64,000 nt of DNA from an uncultured Lachnospiraceae bacterium. Its GTDB lineage: Bacteria > Bacillota > Clostridia > Lachnospirales > Lachnospiraceae. Both the position numbers and the translations under genes were made by a program. Shown here one piece after another: positions 16,339 to 24,935 of this stretch (the stretch's first letter is position 1; each line of letters begins with the position of its first letter). The notes below the pieces were generated by a model. That model saw only the letters and a list, made by a program, of their open reading frames with translations. It made no database searches and had not been told where the DNA came from. The stretch lies in assembly GCA_948794795.1 (NCBI GenBank), contig CAQGLR010000011.1, forward strand, positions 1-64,000. The letters are read 5' to 3'.

Positions 16339-17838
16339 CTATATTGTATTTATAAATTTCATAAATGCACTTGTTCCATTATCATCATTTTTAAATACAC
16401 CAGCATGTTCAAGAACCTTTTTAAATACTATTCCAATTTCTTTCTGTAGTATGCCATCAACATTACTTTCATCTATTTTATCATATGCTGGTTTAAAACT
16501 GTCCACCCAGTCTGCATGTTTCTCCAGTTCCTCATCACTTCTTATATCTTTGCCTGCTACAATAAACTCCCCAAGCCTTTTCATTTCATTCTTCAGGCGG
16601 GCTGGAAGTACCGCAAGCCCCATAACTTCAATAAGCCCTATATTCTCTTTTTTAATATGGTGTAACTCTTTATGAGGATGGTATACACCAAGTGGATGCT
16701 CTTCTGTTGTAATATTATTACGTAGTACAAGGTCAAGCTCATACTTTCCGTCACGCATACGTGCTATAGGCGTAATTGTATTATGTGGTTCCCCGTCTGT
16801 TTCTGCAAATACAAATGCATCCTCATCTGTATACGCACGCCATGTATCAAGAATATGTGCAGCAAGTTCTACAAGCCTGTCACTGTCACTATGGCTTATC
16901 CTTATTACTGACATAGGCCAGTTTACTATTCCTGCTTTAACATCTTCATACCCTTTTATATTAATATCTTTCCTGGTTTCTGCCCTTTCCATTGCAAATT
17001 CATAATGCCCGCCCTGGAAATGCTCATGTGTAAGTATTGAACCTCCTACAATAGGAAGGTCTGCATTAGAACCAATAAAATAATGAGGGAAAAGTTTAAT
17101 AAAACCAAAAAGTTTCCTAAAAGCTGATTTATCAATTTTCATTGGCGTATGCTCTGAATTAAGTACAATACAATGCTCATTATAATATACATAAGGTGAA
17201 TACTGGAACCCCCATTTGCCACCATCAATAGTAATAGGGATAATACGGTGGTTCTCCCTTGCAGGATGGTTTAAACGTCCTGCATATCCTTCATTCTCCA
17301 CACAAAGCTGGCACTTAGGGTATGCACTCTGTTTAGAATTTCTTGCTGCTGCAATAGCTTTTGGGTCTTTCTCAGGCTTTGAAAGATTAATTGTAACATC
17401 AAGCTTTCCATACTCTGTATCTGCTGTCCACTTCATATCTTTTACAATACGGTATCTGCGGATGTAATCTGTATCACAGCTAAAATTATAATAAAAATCT
17501 GTTGCTTTCTGTGGTGATTCTTTATAAAGCCCATTAAACTTATTTATTACTACACTTGGAGCTGGTACAAGGCATCCCATAATCTTTGTATCCATCAGGT
17601 CCCTGTATACTATACTGTCAGCTTCCATAACACCATTAGCATACGCAAAATCAAGCATACCTGCAAGTATACACTCAAGTTCTTCACTTTCTGGTACTTC
17701 CTGTGGTTCTATATACTCATCAAGCTTAAGCACCTCAAGTATACGGTTGATTGTATACATCTCATCATCTTTTACAATAAGTTCCTTGTCCAACCCATAA
17801 TTAACCAACTGTCTTATTAATTTGTTGATATCTCCCAT
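16339..17838 (-). CDS. galT: UDP-glucose--hexose-1-phosphate uridylyltransferase, class 2
   Basis: This Leloir-pathway enzyme exchanges UMP between UDP-glucose and galactose 1-phosphate. The 499-residue length and sequence belong to the Firmicute class-2 GalT family. The active-site region SILTHEHFQGGHYEF holds His271, His273 and His278; CXXC (Cys176-Cys179, KCQLCV) may bind metal. AGAGGAGG precedes the ATG. There is no galK or galE next to it. It shares strand with the phosphorylase gene, but that gene has its own promoter. In this family the nucleotidyl acceptor could also be another hexose 1-phosphate. Confidence 0.94.
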   Translation of the reverse strand: MGDINKLIRQLVNYGLDKELIVKDDEMYTINRILEVLKLDEYIEPQEVPESEELECILAGMLDFAYANGVMEADSIVYRDLMDTKIMGCLVPAPSVVINKFNGLYKESPQKATDFYYNFSCDTDYIRRYRIVKDMKWTADTEYGKLDVTINLSKPEKDPKAIAAARNSKQSAYPKCQLCVENEGYAGRLNHPARENHRIIPITIDGGKWGFQYSPYVYYNEHCIVLNSEHTPMKIDKSAFRKLFGFIKLFPHYFIGSNADLPIVGGSILTHEHFQGGHYEFAMERAETRKDINIKGYEDVKAGIVNWPMSVIRISHSDSDRLVELAAHILDTWRAYTDEDAFVFAETDGEPHNTITPIARMRDGKYELDLVLRNNITTEEHPLGVYHPHKELHHIKKENIGLIEVMGLAVLPARLKNEMKRLGEFIVAGKDIRSDEELEKHADWVDSFKPAYDKIDESNVDGILQKEIGIVFKKVLEHAGVFKNDDNGTSAFMKFINTI

Positions 17839-17878
17839 AATCCTCCTCTTTTCTGCACTGCTCCTTCTTTAAAAACAG

Positions 17879-17908
17879 CTTTGTGCCAGGCAGTGCATGG
17901 ACACAAAG
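17879..17908 (-). terminator. Possible terminator between leuA and galT
   Basis: CTTTGTG (17879-17885) and CACAAAG (17902-17908) pair around a 16-base loop that can fold further. On the minus strand the stem is followed by CTGTTTTT. It lies 20 bases or more from the galT ribosome site. Confidence 0.5.
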
Positions 17909-17928
17909 CATTAATTACAATTTATTTT

Positions 17929-17958
17929 ATACCAGATATAAATATTTATATCTGGTAT
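17929..17958. promoter_or_regulatory. Thirty-base perfect palindrome between leuA and galT
   Basis: ATACCAGATATAAAT is followed directly by its exact reverse complement. It has no T-run on the minus strand, so it may be an operator or a hairpin protecting the leuA 3' end rather than a terminator. Confidence 0.45.
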
Positions 17959-18042
17959 TTATATTATATAAATATTTCCATATTAAAACTACCCTGGACA
18001 GGATATTTTTATACAAATTTCAGAATTGAAGTTTTATACAAA

Positions 18043-19704
18043 CTATGCCATAGTCTTATTTACTGCATTTACAAGTGCATGTATGGAAGCTGTTATAATA
18101 TCCTCATCTGTACCTACACCCCATGTAAGTTTTCCACTGTCATCAGTTGTAATACCAACATAACATATTGCCAGTGCATTAGAATTTCTTGACAATGAAT
18201 GTTCCTCATACTCAGCAAGATGGTATACTGTCCCAAAATGCTTACGTATTGCATTATTAACAGCATTCAGGCGTCCATTGCCCCTTGCCTCAGCTATTGT
18301 CACTTTGTCACCTTCTTTAATTGTGACTGATGCAATAATTCCATTATCCTGTTTGAAATGACATTCTGGCACATCAAATTTATGTTTAACCATTGAATAA
18401 TTCTTACGGAATATCTTAAGCATATCATCAGGTGAAAGCTCTGCATGCTCATGGTCTGACACACCTTTCATAAGATATCCGACTTCTTCACGCATTTTAT
18501 CAGGCAGTACAATGCCAAAATTCTGCCTGAGCACATAAGCCACGCCACCCTTGCCAGACTGGCTGTTAATACGGATTACATCAGAATCATAAGTCCTTCC
18601 TACATCTTTAGGGTCAATAGGAAGATATGGCACAGTCCAGTACTGGCTCTTCCCTTCATCATGGTAAGCCATTCCCTTTGAGATAGCATCCTGGTGAGAA
18701 CCTGAAAATGCTGTAAATACAAGCTCCCCTGCATATGGCTGGCGCACTGGCACCTGCATATCAGTAAGTTCCTCATACATATTAGCAATCTCCTGCATAT
18801 TAGAAAAATCGAGTTTTGAATCTACCCCATGTGAATGAAGGTTCATTGCTGTAGTAACTATATCAAGATTACCTGTCCTCTCACCATTACCAAACAAAGT
18901 ACCTTCAAGCCTGTCAGCTCCCGCAAGTACCCCAAGCTCTGCTGTAGCAACACCTGTACCCCTGTCATTATGTGGATGGAGTGACAATATAACATTATCA
19001 CGGTATTTAAGGTTCTTGTTTACATACTCAATCTGGCTTGCAAATACATGTGGCATTGCATTTTCTACAGTTGATGGTATATTTATAATAGCCTTTGCAT
19101 CCCCATCTGGCTTCCATACATCAAGGACTGCATTACATACCTCAACTGCATAATCAACTTCTGTACCATGGAAGCTTTCAGGACTGTATTCAAAACGTAT
19201 ATTACCCTTAACTTCATCTGCAAGCTCTTTTAACAGCTTTGCCCCGTCAATAGCAATCTGTTTAATCTCATCTTTAGACTTACGGAATACCTGCTCCCTC
19301 TGCGCTACAGATGTAGAATTATAAACATGCACAATAGCATTAGGTGCACCATCAACAGCCTCAAATGTTTTCCTTATTATATGTTCCCTTGCCTGTGTAA
19401 GCACCTGTACAGTTACATCATCAGGTATAAGTTTCCTCTCAATAAGAGTACGTAAAAATTTATACTCCGTTTCAGATGCAGCTGGAAACCCAACTTCAAT
19501 TTCCTTAAATCCAATTTTAACCAGCATCTTAAAAAAGTCAACCTTCTGCTCAAGCCCCATAGGCTCAATTAATGCCTGGTTGCCGTCACGCAAATCAACA
19601 CTGCACCATACAGGAGCTTTGTCAATGGCATCTTTCTTAATCCAGTCATAGCAGTCAACTGGAGGCATAAAATAACTTCTCTGGTACTTTTCAAAACCTT
19701 TCAT
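18043..19704 (-). CDS. leuA: 2-isopropylmalate synthase
   Basis: The first committed enzyme of leucine synthesis condenses acetyl-CoA with 2-ketoisovalerate. It has 553 residues, typical of the longer LeuA group starting MKGFEKYQRSYFMPP. The HMGL catalytic barrel carries SVDLRDGNQAL (about 35-45) and LHPHNDRGTG (metal and base residues). The C-terminal about 140 residues form the regulatory leucine-binding dimer domain. ATG 19704 is chosen on family grounds; the nearest AAGGA is 13-14 bases upstream, somewhat far, and the frame is open to 19749. It is controlled by the T-box immediately upstream. Confidence 0.94.
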   Translation of the reverse strand: MKGFEKYQRSYFMPPVDCYDWIKKDAIDKAPVWCSVDLRDGNQALIEPMGLEQKVDFFKMLVKIGFKEIEVGFPAASETEYKFLRTLIERKLIPDDVTVQVLTQAREHIIRKTFEAVDGAPNAIVHVYNSTSVAQREQVFRKSKDEIKQIAIDGAKLLKELADEVKGNIRFEYSPESFHGTEVDYAVEVCNAVLDVWKPDGDAKAIINIPSTVENAMPHVFASQIEYVNKNLKYRDNVILSLHPHNDRGTGVATAELGVLAGADRLEGTLFGNGERTGNLDIVTTAMNLHSHGVDSKLDFSNMQEIANMYEELTDMQVPVRQPYAGELVFTAFSGSHQDAISKGMAYHDEGKSQYWTVPYLPIDPKDVGRTYDSDVIRINSQSGKGGVAYVLRQNFGIVLPDKMREEVGYLMKGVSDHEHAELSPDDMLKIFRKNYSMVKHKFDVPECHFKQDNGIIASVTIKEGDKVTIAEARGNGRLNAVNNAIRKHFGTVYHLAEYEEHSLSRNSNALAICYVGITTDDSGKLTWGVGTDEDIITASIHALVNAVNKTMA

Positions 19705-19879
19705 AATTAATAACCATTTCCTTTCTATAAATATGCAGGTCTTATGCACAAGACCATATTAGCAATAATATTATACAACATGAATATAACATAAAATAGT
19801 AAATCCATATTTATAACTACAAAAACTTTCCACAATTATTATTTGTACAAAAATATGGAATACTACTATATTGTCCAAT

Positions 19880-20160
19880 AAAAAACCGCCTCTATAAAAA
19901 ATATATAGAGACGGGAGAATATACTCACGCGGTACCACTCTTAATTCATGGAAAAACCATGCTCTCACAGGTGCATCTGCTTACGCTTCAAAACCCTTCC
20001 CCTGTAACGGTGGGATTCCGTCCAAATCTACTATACTTCAACCGGCAGCTCCAAGGCGAGTTCACTACTTCACTTCTGCTGTTTCACATCAGCCAACAGC
20101 TTTCTGGATTCCGTTTTATAGCTACTATTCCTCTTCTTTGCTTTATCTGTCATCTACTAT
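19880..20160 (-). ncRNA. T-box leader (leucine-specific) of leuA
   Basis: The minus strand carries the canonical T-box sequence AGAGTGGTACCGCG (19941-19928). It is followed by a terminator stem, CCGTCTCTATA / TATAGAGGCGG, with a T-run (19915-19880). Upstream, Stem I contains GTGAACTCGCCTTGGAG, where the specifier codon in the loop is CTC (20060-20058), a leucine codon. Uncharged leucine tRNA would pair there and with the T-box bulge, stabilise the antiterminator and allow leuA transcription. The specifier agrees with the gene it controls. Confidence 0.95.
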
Positions 20161-20205
20161 AACATAAATATTGGAGATTGAAAAGCCCCTTTTTATATTA
20201 ATTTA

Positions 20206-20300
20206 TTTGGCATTATCTCCTTTCCCGCCAGCCACAGTATGTAAAAAACAATTAAAACAGCCATTCCTAAATATATTTCTTAACAAAACCTAGAAATAAC
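20206..20300 (-). pseudogene. Scrap of an acyltransferase-3 gene
   Basis: About 95 bases match, with small gaps, the interior of the acyltransferase gene at 23151-23248 in the same orientation (for example ggcattatctcctttcc and agtatgtaaaaaacaatt). No frame stays open. It points to a former second acyltransferase copy or to a duplication and deletion at the edge of the polysaccharide locus. Confidence 0.7.
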
Positions 20301-20318
20301 AATATAACAACAATCCAG

Positions 20319-20768
20319 TTTACACTACTGCTTCTATAATAGTTTTGTTCTCTAAAACAACTTTCTTAACACCAATCTGCTTATTTTTATTTTAAAACTT
20401 AACATATATCCCTTATCCAAATGATAATAACTAAGGTAATCCTTTAACTGTTTCCCACCTCTCTCATTATATGCATTTCCCCTCCATATCTTCATTTCAA
20501 TTATAAATTGTTCTCTATTATAATCAACAATTACATCTGTCCTTTCCATATTACGTGTTTGTGCTTCAATATAATAATTACCAGTACCATTAATAACAAG
20601 TTTAAGATAAAGAAGAAAATATCTTCTGCCTTCTTCTTCATAAAAATTCTGTTCCCTGTCACCATATAAATCATTAAAATGTATTACAAATTTTTCCAGG
20701 ATTAATTTCATATTAAGATGTCCATTATTAATAAACTGGTTTTTATCTTGTAAAGCAACATTATACAT
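20319..20768 (-). pseudogene. C-terminal remnant of an AAA-ATPase/PD-(D/E)XK nuclease protein, frameshifted
   Basis: The frame reads VIHFNDLYGDREQNFYEEEG, then LVINGTGNYYIEAQTRN, RTDVIVDYN, and QFIIEMKIWRG. This is the PD-(D/E)XK-like C-terminal domain of DUF1703-type AAA proteins. The N-terminal ATPase part is missing, and the ATG at 20768 is fortuitous. Near 20390 the frame slips into a stop. One base over, the normal tail continues (NKNKQIGVKKVVLE to EAVV) and stops at 20319. It is therefore truncated at the 5' end and frameshifted at the 3' end. Confidence 0.85.
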
Positions 20769-20777
20769 ATTATTATT

Positions 20778-21314
20778 CTATATAACATCTTTACCTTTAG
20801 CTTCCTGCCTTAATGATTCATTTATCAAATTCTGTATAAGTGATACTATTATACTTGAATTAATAACCTTGTCAATCATATCTTCTAACTCTTTCATAGA
20901 CTCTACAAAAAACCATTTATTCCTTTTTCCAGTATATTGTACTGATAATTCTTCATTCATTACAACTGTTACAGGATACGAAATAGTACTATATTCAATA
21001 AACATCATTCTATATTTATAATGTTCCAGTTCTTTTGCAGTCAAAAAAACTTCAAATGTATTCTGTTCCGCATCCTGCTCTCCTAATTTACTATAAATAT
21101 CTGAAGTTCCATTTTTAGATTGCACATCAAAAAAACCAAGTGCTTCCAAAATCCCAGATGTTTTAGTATAAGGAAAAATAAATCTGTTATATTTTTCTAT
21201 ATTACCAATTACATACCCATTTGTTGACTCCTCAATTTGCTTTAAAGAGTTTTTAAAAACAACATCTGGTGGATATTTATCCAATAATTCAAAAGTAAAT
21301 GTCCCCTTCTGCAT
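20778..21314 (-). CDS. Hypothetical protein paired with the downstream-facing EEP nuclease gene
   Basis: I do not recognise this 178-residue soluble protein. It has no signal peptide, no membrane segment and no evident catalytic motif. The C-terminal third is helical (SMKELEDMIDKVINSSIIVSLIQNLINES). It lies 31 bases after the EEP-type gene on the same strand and probably shares its transcript. A G-rich AAGGGGG lies just upstream of the ATG. Nearby remnants and the pairing suggest accessory, possibly transferred, DNA; a defence or toxin-partner role would be speculation. Confidence 0.65.
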   Translation of the reverse strand: MQKGTFTFELLDKYPPDVVFKNSLKQIEESTNGYVIGNIEKYNRFIFPYTKTSGILEALGFFDVQSKNGTSDIYSKLGEQDAEQNTFEVFLTAKELEHYKYRMMFIEYSTISYPVTVVMNEELSVQYTGKRNKWFFVESMKELEDMIDKVINSSIIVSLIQNLINESLRQEAKGKDVI

Positions 21315-21345
21315 TTAATATACCCCCTTAATTACTATATTTATC

Positions 21346-22140
21346 TTATACATTATTTATTTCACACATTATTGGAAAATGGTCACTAATTTTTTTATTT
21401 GGATGCTGGTTATTATCCATTAAATCTGAATAACTACAAGATGTTATTATTTTTAAACTTTCCCTTTTAAATAATGGTAAAATATCTTTACTTACAATTA
21501 TCTGGTCCAACATATACCACATTGGTGAATATATATCTGATTTGTTTAAATAATATGTTCCTGGAGGATATGTAAAATCTCCCATAAAATTCCACATAGG
21601 ATTATAAAACTTTCTATATTCTGTTCCATTCACTGTTCTTGTTGGTTTTTCAAATATATTTAATACTGGCAGTCCATGAAAACCATTAGCATTTAAACAC
21701 CCTTCACCATATGGCATTTCATTAAAATCTCCTATAATAACCGTTTTCTGCGAATTTATCACACTTTCAGTTTTACTAATATCATATACTATTTCTTGAA
21801 TTTTAGCCAATCTATCTTTACTTTTATCACCGTGTAAATCTGACATTAAATGGACACAACACAAAATATATTCATCCTTAAATATTTGAATAGAATAATA
21901 TTTATTTTGAACCGCTGGCTTGATACTAACATAACTGCTCCATATATCAATCCTGTCACACCCATAAGTATTACACTTTACTAAACTTTGTTGGTATCCT
22001 CCCAGCAACATATGTAATTCATTGCCATCTGCATTATATTCTGCCATAGCCAGTACATCTATATTATAATCTTGTACTACACTTGCAACATACTTATTAA
22101 TATTACTATTTTTATTTGTATTCCAAAATAAAATCCTCAT
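21346..22140 (-). CDS. Endonuclease/exonuclease/phosphatase (EEP) family protein
   Basis: A 264-residue cytosolic protein with a complete EEP active-site set: the N-terminal ILFWNTN (metal-side Asn), MAEYNAD (Glu), HLMSDLHGD, GDFNEMPYG (Asp-x-Asn) and the final SDHFPIM (Ser-Asp-His). The family includes DNA-repair nucleases, RNases and phosphodiesterases, so the substrate is open. There is no signal peptide, unlike secreted DNases. It forms a two-gene unit with the unrecognised 178-residue protein. AAGAGGA precedes the ATG at some distance. It lies between gene scraps, suggesting an acquired island. Confidence 0.85.
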   Translation of the reverse strand: MRILFWNTNKNSNINKYVASVVQDYNIDVLAMAEYNADGNELHMLLGGYQQSLVKCNTYGCDRIDIWSSYVSIKPAVQNKYYSIQIFKDEYILCCVHLMSDLHGDKSKDRLAKIQEIVYDISKTESVINSQKTVIIGDFNEMPYGEGCLNANGFHGLPVLNIFEKPTRTVNGTEYRKFYNPMWNFMGDFTYPPGTYYLNKSDIYSPMWYMLDQIIVSKDILPLFKRESLKIITSCSYSDLMDNNQHPNKKISDHFPIMCEINNV

Positions 22141-22660
22141 TTTCCAAACGTTTCCTCTTAATTTGTTTATTTTTGTGTTAAAACCTTATATATTCTTTTA
22201 TAATAACATAACAATGTAGATATACAAATTATACCAAAAAATATATATTGTTGCAACTGTTGGTTTTTGTTTTCTGTAATAATTTTTTTTGGAGGGGACA
22301 CAGTACAAAGGTTTATTATAACCAAACAGACCAATAATCATTTAATGCCAAAACCGGAAACAATATTATTATACAGATTAGTAAAAAAGATAATTTAGAA
22401 CTTATTGAAATAATATATCAAGATAAAATAAAGACTACAAAACCAGCTCTGCCAGTAATTGCTGGTTTTATTATAATTAGCATATAAACGCATGGACTGG
22501 CTAAAACGCCTAATAAAATACTTAAAAATAAAACCACTACTTAAACAAAATACCAGGCTTACAGATATCCTTTTTGTAGTTACAAATTCAAGGAATCTTG
22601 CAAGACCTGGATGAAATAAAAAGTATTTAACAATAATATAAACTATGCTATTTTGCTATA
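22141..22660. other. 520-base gap without a supported gene
   Basis: It holds a terminator-like hairpin at 22440-22468 and two short plus-strand open stretches (about 22349-22486 and 22492-22614) that read like protein but lack ribosome sites. The second would end VVTNSRNLARPG. They may be scraps of a lost gene. An A/T-rich region near 22200-22300 could hold the promoter of the EEP gene, but I could not fix one. Confidence 0.4.
22440..22468. terminator. Hairpin with AAACCAGC / GCTGGTTT stem
   Basis: An eight-base perfect stem with a 13-base loop, followed on the plus strand by TATTATAATT. It lies about 190 bases beyond the end of the long polysaccharide operon and could be its terminator, or belong to the decayed plus-strand reading frames. 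Confidence 0.5.
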
Positions 22661-23692
22661 TTAACTCTCCCCAATAAGAAATCTGCCCAGCTTAAACTTA
22701 AGTAAAATAACACCTATTACCAATGAACCAGCCATCGCAAAAAGAAAATTAGCAATAACATTTATATATGGATTAACTTCCCCATCAAGCCATGAAATTA
22801 TAAAATATATAATCTGCTGGTGTAAAAGATAGATTACCATAGTTTTTCCTGACAAAAATTTTAAAATCTTACTTTCTCCCAGCCTGAAATGCCATACAGC
22901 CCATTGTAAAATAGTAAATGCCATTAAAGCACCTGTTATATACATAAAAAACTTCATAACTAAACATAATAATTCTATTACAACACCATCCCCTCTTAAG
23001 AACAACTGTGTTACTGCACATAAAAACAAGTTGGCAGCTAACCAGGCACAACCTGGTATCTTGCGTACAAATATATCTGTATACTGGCGCATTTTAAATC
23101 CAAGCCAGAAAAATACAATATATTGGCACGCTGTCCAGATACAAAAAATATTTGGCATTATCTCCTTTCCTGCCAGCCCCAGTATGTAAAAAACAATTGT
23201 AACAATCATTCCTAAATAATTATATTTCTTAAAAAAATCCGAAAATAACCAGAAAATTATAAATACATCAAAAAGCATCCAAAGAAACCATAACTGGCTT
23301 GGAGATTCTGCAAGAATATAATTATGGAAAATAGTTTTAAAGTCATATTTAAAAAAATAAACCGTGACTGGTAATACCCATATAGTAACAATAAATATAT
23401 ATGGAACAAGCAGTCTTTTTACTTTATTTAGCAAAAATGGCTTGAATAGCTTATACTTGCCTTTTTCATATTTTAAAAAGAAAAAAATATAACCTGATAT
23501 TAAAGTAAAAGCATAAATATGAAATGAATTAAGCCAGCGTGCAAAATAATTTAACAAAGGCGCCTGGTAAACCGGCATACCAACAAACCAGTTTCCTGTC
23601 CAAAATACACAACTATGATATATAACTACTAATATCATAAGAAGTGTTTTTACATAATTACAATTATTTAATTCTGTTTGTTTATCCGGCAT
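22661..23692 (-). CDS. Acyltransferase-3 family membrane protein
   Basis: 343 residues with about ten hydrophobic segments. The N-terminal KTLLMILVVIYHSC carries the His of acyltransferase-3 (OafA/NodX-like) enzymes, which O-acylate surface sugars from the membrane. The C-terminal LSGKTMVIYLLHQQIIYFI also fits the family. GGAGG precedes the ATG. It is the last gene of the second polysaccharide operon. A scrap of a near-identical gene lies at 20206-20300. Confidence 0.87.
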   Translation of the reverse strand: MPDKQTELNNCNYVKTLLMILVVIYHSCVFWTGNWFVGMPVYQAPLLNYFARWLNSFHIYAFTLISGYIFFFLKYEKGKYKLFKPFLLNKVKRLLVPYIFIVTIWVLPVTVYFFKYDFKTIFHNYILAESPSQLWFLWMLFDVFIIFWLFSDFFKKYNYLGMIVTIVFYILGLAGKEIMPNIFCIWTACQYIVFFWLGFKMRQYTDIFVRKIPGCAWLAANLFLCAVTQLFLRGDGVVIELLCLVMKFFMYITGALMAFTILQWAVWHFRLGESKILKFLSGKTMVIYLLHQQIIYFIISWLDGEVNPYINVIANFLFAMAGSLVIGVILLKFKLGRFLIGES

Positions 23693-23758
23693 AATTATCC
23701 TCCATACATACTTTTACCAATATTTCTAATGACATTATAAATGGTCTTTTATTATATT

Positions 23759-24916
23759 TTATAGTTTAGCTAACCATTCACAAAATTTATTAGAAGCTTC
23801 ACCTGTTTCGTAACTTCCAAACTTTTTAAGATGCTTATCTGCCATTTCTTTACCTTTATCTAAATCAATCTTGCTTATTTCGCTATTTAATTCTTCCTGG
23901 TTTAATGCAACTGGAAACCCCCATTTATAAATTGAAGTATACATGCCACGTTCAATACTGTACTCTTTTACATCTGGCGTATACAAAATAATATAAGCTC
24001 CTGCTAAAGCAGAATCCCATATTAATGATGAATAGTCTGATATAACAATATTACACACAGTAATTAACTCCTGTATATTGGGATAATCACTTACATCAAT
24101 AATATGCTTTTCGTTTTCAATTTGGTTTTTACCTGTTAAATGATGGGCACGTTTCATAACTAAATAGTTATTACCAAACCTATCATGCATTGCCTTTGAA
24201 ATTTCAGACAGGCTTATTAGGGGCATTGCTTTTATACCCGCATATCTCCATGTTGGGGCATACATTATAACTACTGTATTTTCATTAATGCCAAGTTTAT
24301 TACGCATTTTCTTTTCAATAGCAGGCCTGTTTCCATTTAAAAAATCATCACTACGAGGCAAGCCATATTTAAGTACTTTACCTGTATACTGGAACTGTCT
24401 TTTCATAGAATAATGTGTAAATAATTTATTTGATGCTAAAAACAAAGTAGTTTCCCTGGTACTCATTTTTAATGTTTTTTTCATAATAACATCATTTCTT
24501 GGTTCTGTTAAAGCACACCCTGTTAAATCAAGCCCGCTATGCCATGTATTAACATGTTCTTGTCCCTTTCTTAGTGGTATCCATGAAAATGAGCCAACAT
24601 TATTAATACTTACTTTAGCTGTTGCTTCATAATAAAATCTTTTTATAGAATTAAACTTTACAAGTTTTATACCCTTATCTTTAAGGTATTTAAACTTTTC
24701 AGGTTTCTGGAATGCCCATATTAATTCATATTTGCCTGGAACCGTTTTTAAAATAGTTTCTGTAATATATTTAGGATTACAGGCATACTGTGTTCCTCTA
24801 TAAGAAGTAATTATAATCCTGTTTTCTTTAATTGGAAATATATGCAATACATGTATTAAAATTCTCAATACGTATATCTCTAATAATTTAATAATAGAAT
24901 TTATTTGTATTTTCAT
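23759..24916 (-). CDS. CDP-glycerol glycerophosphotransferase family protein (TagB/TagF-like)
   Basis: 385 residues with an N-terminal hydrophobic stretch (about 8-26) that may tether it to the membrane. The catalytic region is recognisable: VNTWHSGLDL (cf. the family's TWHG motif), YAPTWR, MKRAHH and ISDYSSLIWDSALAG, as in teichoic-acid polymerases that move glycerol phosphate from CDP-glycerol. This suggests the polymer carries glycerol-phosphate or a similar phosphodiester. No tagD-type CDP-glycerol synthase is in the window. A strong AAAAGGAG precedes the ATG. Confidence 0.88.
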   Translation of the reverse strand: MKIQINSIIKLLEIYVLRILIHVLHIFPIKENRIIITSYRGTQYACNPKYITETILKTVPGKYELIWAFQKPEKFKYLKDKGIKLVKFNSIKRFYYEATAKVSINNVGSFSWIPLRKGQEHVNTWHSGLDLTGCALTEPRNDVIMKKTLKMSTRETTLFLASNKLFTHYSMKRQFQYTGKVLKYGLPRSDDFLNGNRPAIEKKMRNKLGINENTVVIMYAPTWRYAGIKAMPLISLSEISKAMHDRFGNNYLVMKRAHHLTGKNQIENEKHIIDVSDYPNIQELITVCNIVISDYSSLIWDSALAGAYIILYTPDVKEYSIERGMYTSIYKWGFPVALNQEELNSEISKIDLDKGKEMADKHLKKFGSYETGEASNKFCEWLAKL

Positions 24917-24935
24917 ATCACTATTCTCCTTTTAA

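Noticed and set aside
20352..20768. Treating the 138-codon frame as an intact small protein
   Set aside because: Its sequence is an inner-to-end piece of a larger family protein and the normal tail continues one frame over, so it is a pseudogene.
22492..22614. Forty-codon plus-strand frame ending VVTNSRNLARPG
   Set aside because: No ribosome site, no promoter and no recognised family; kept only as a possible scrap.
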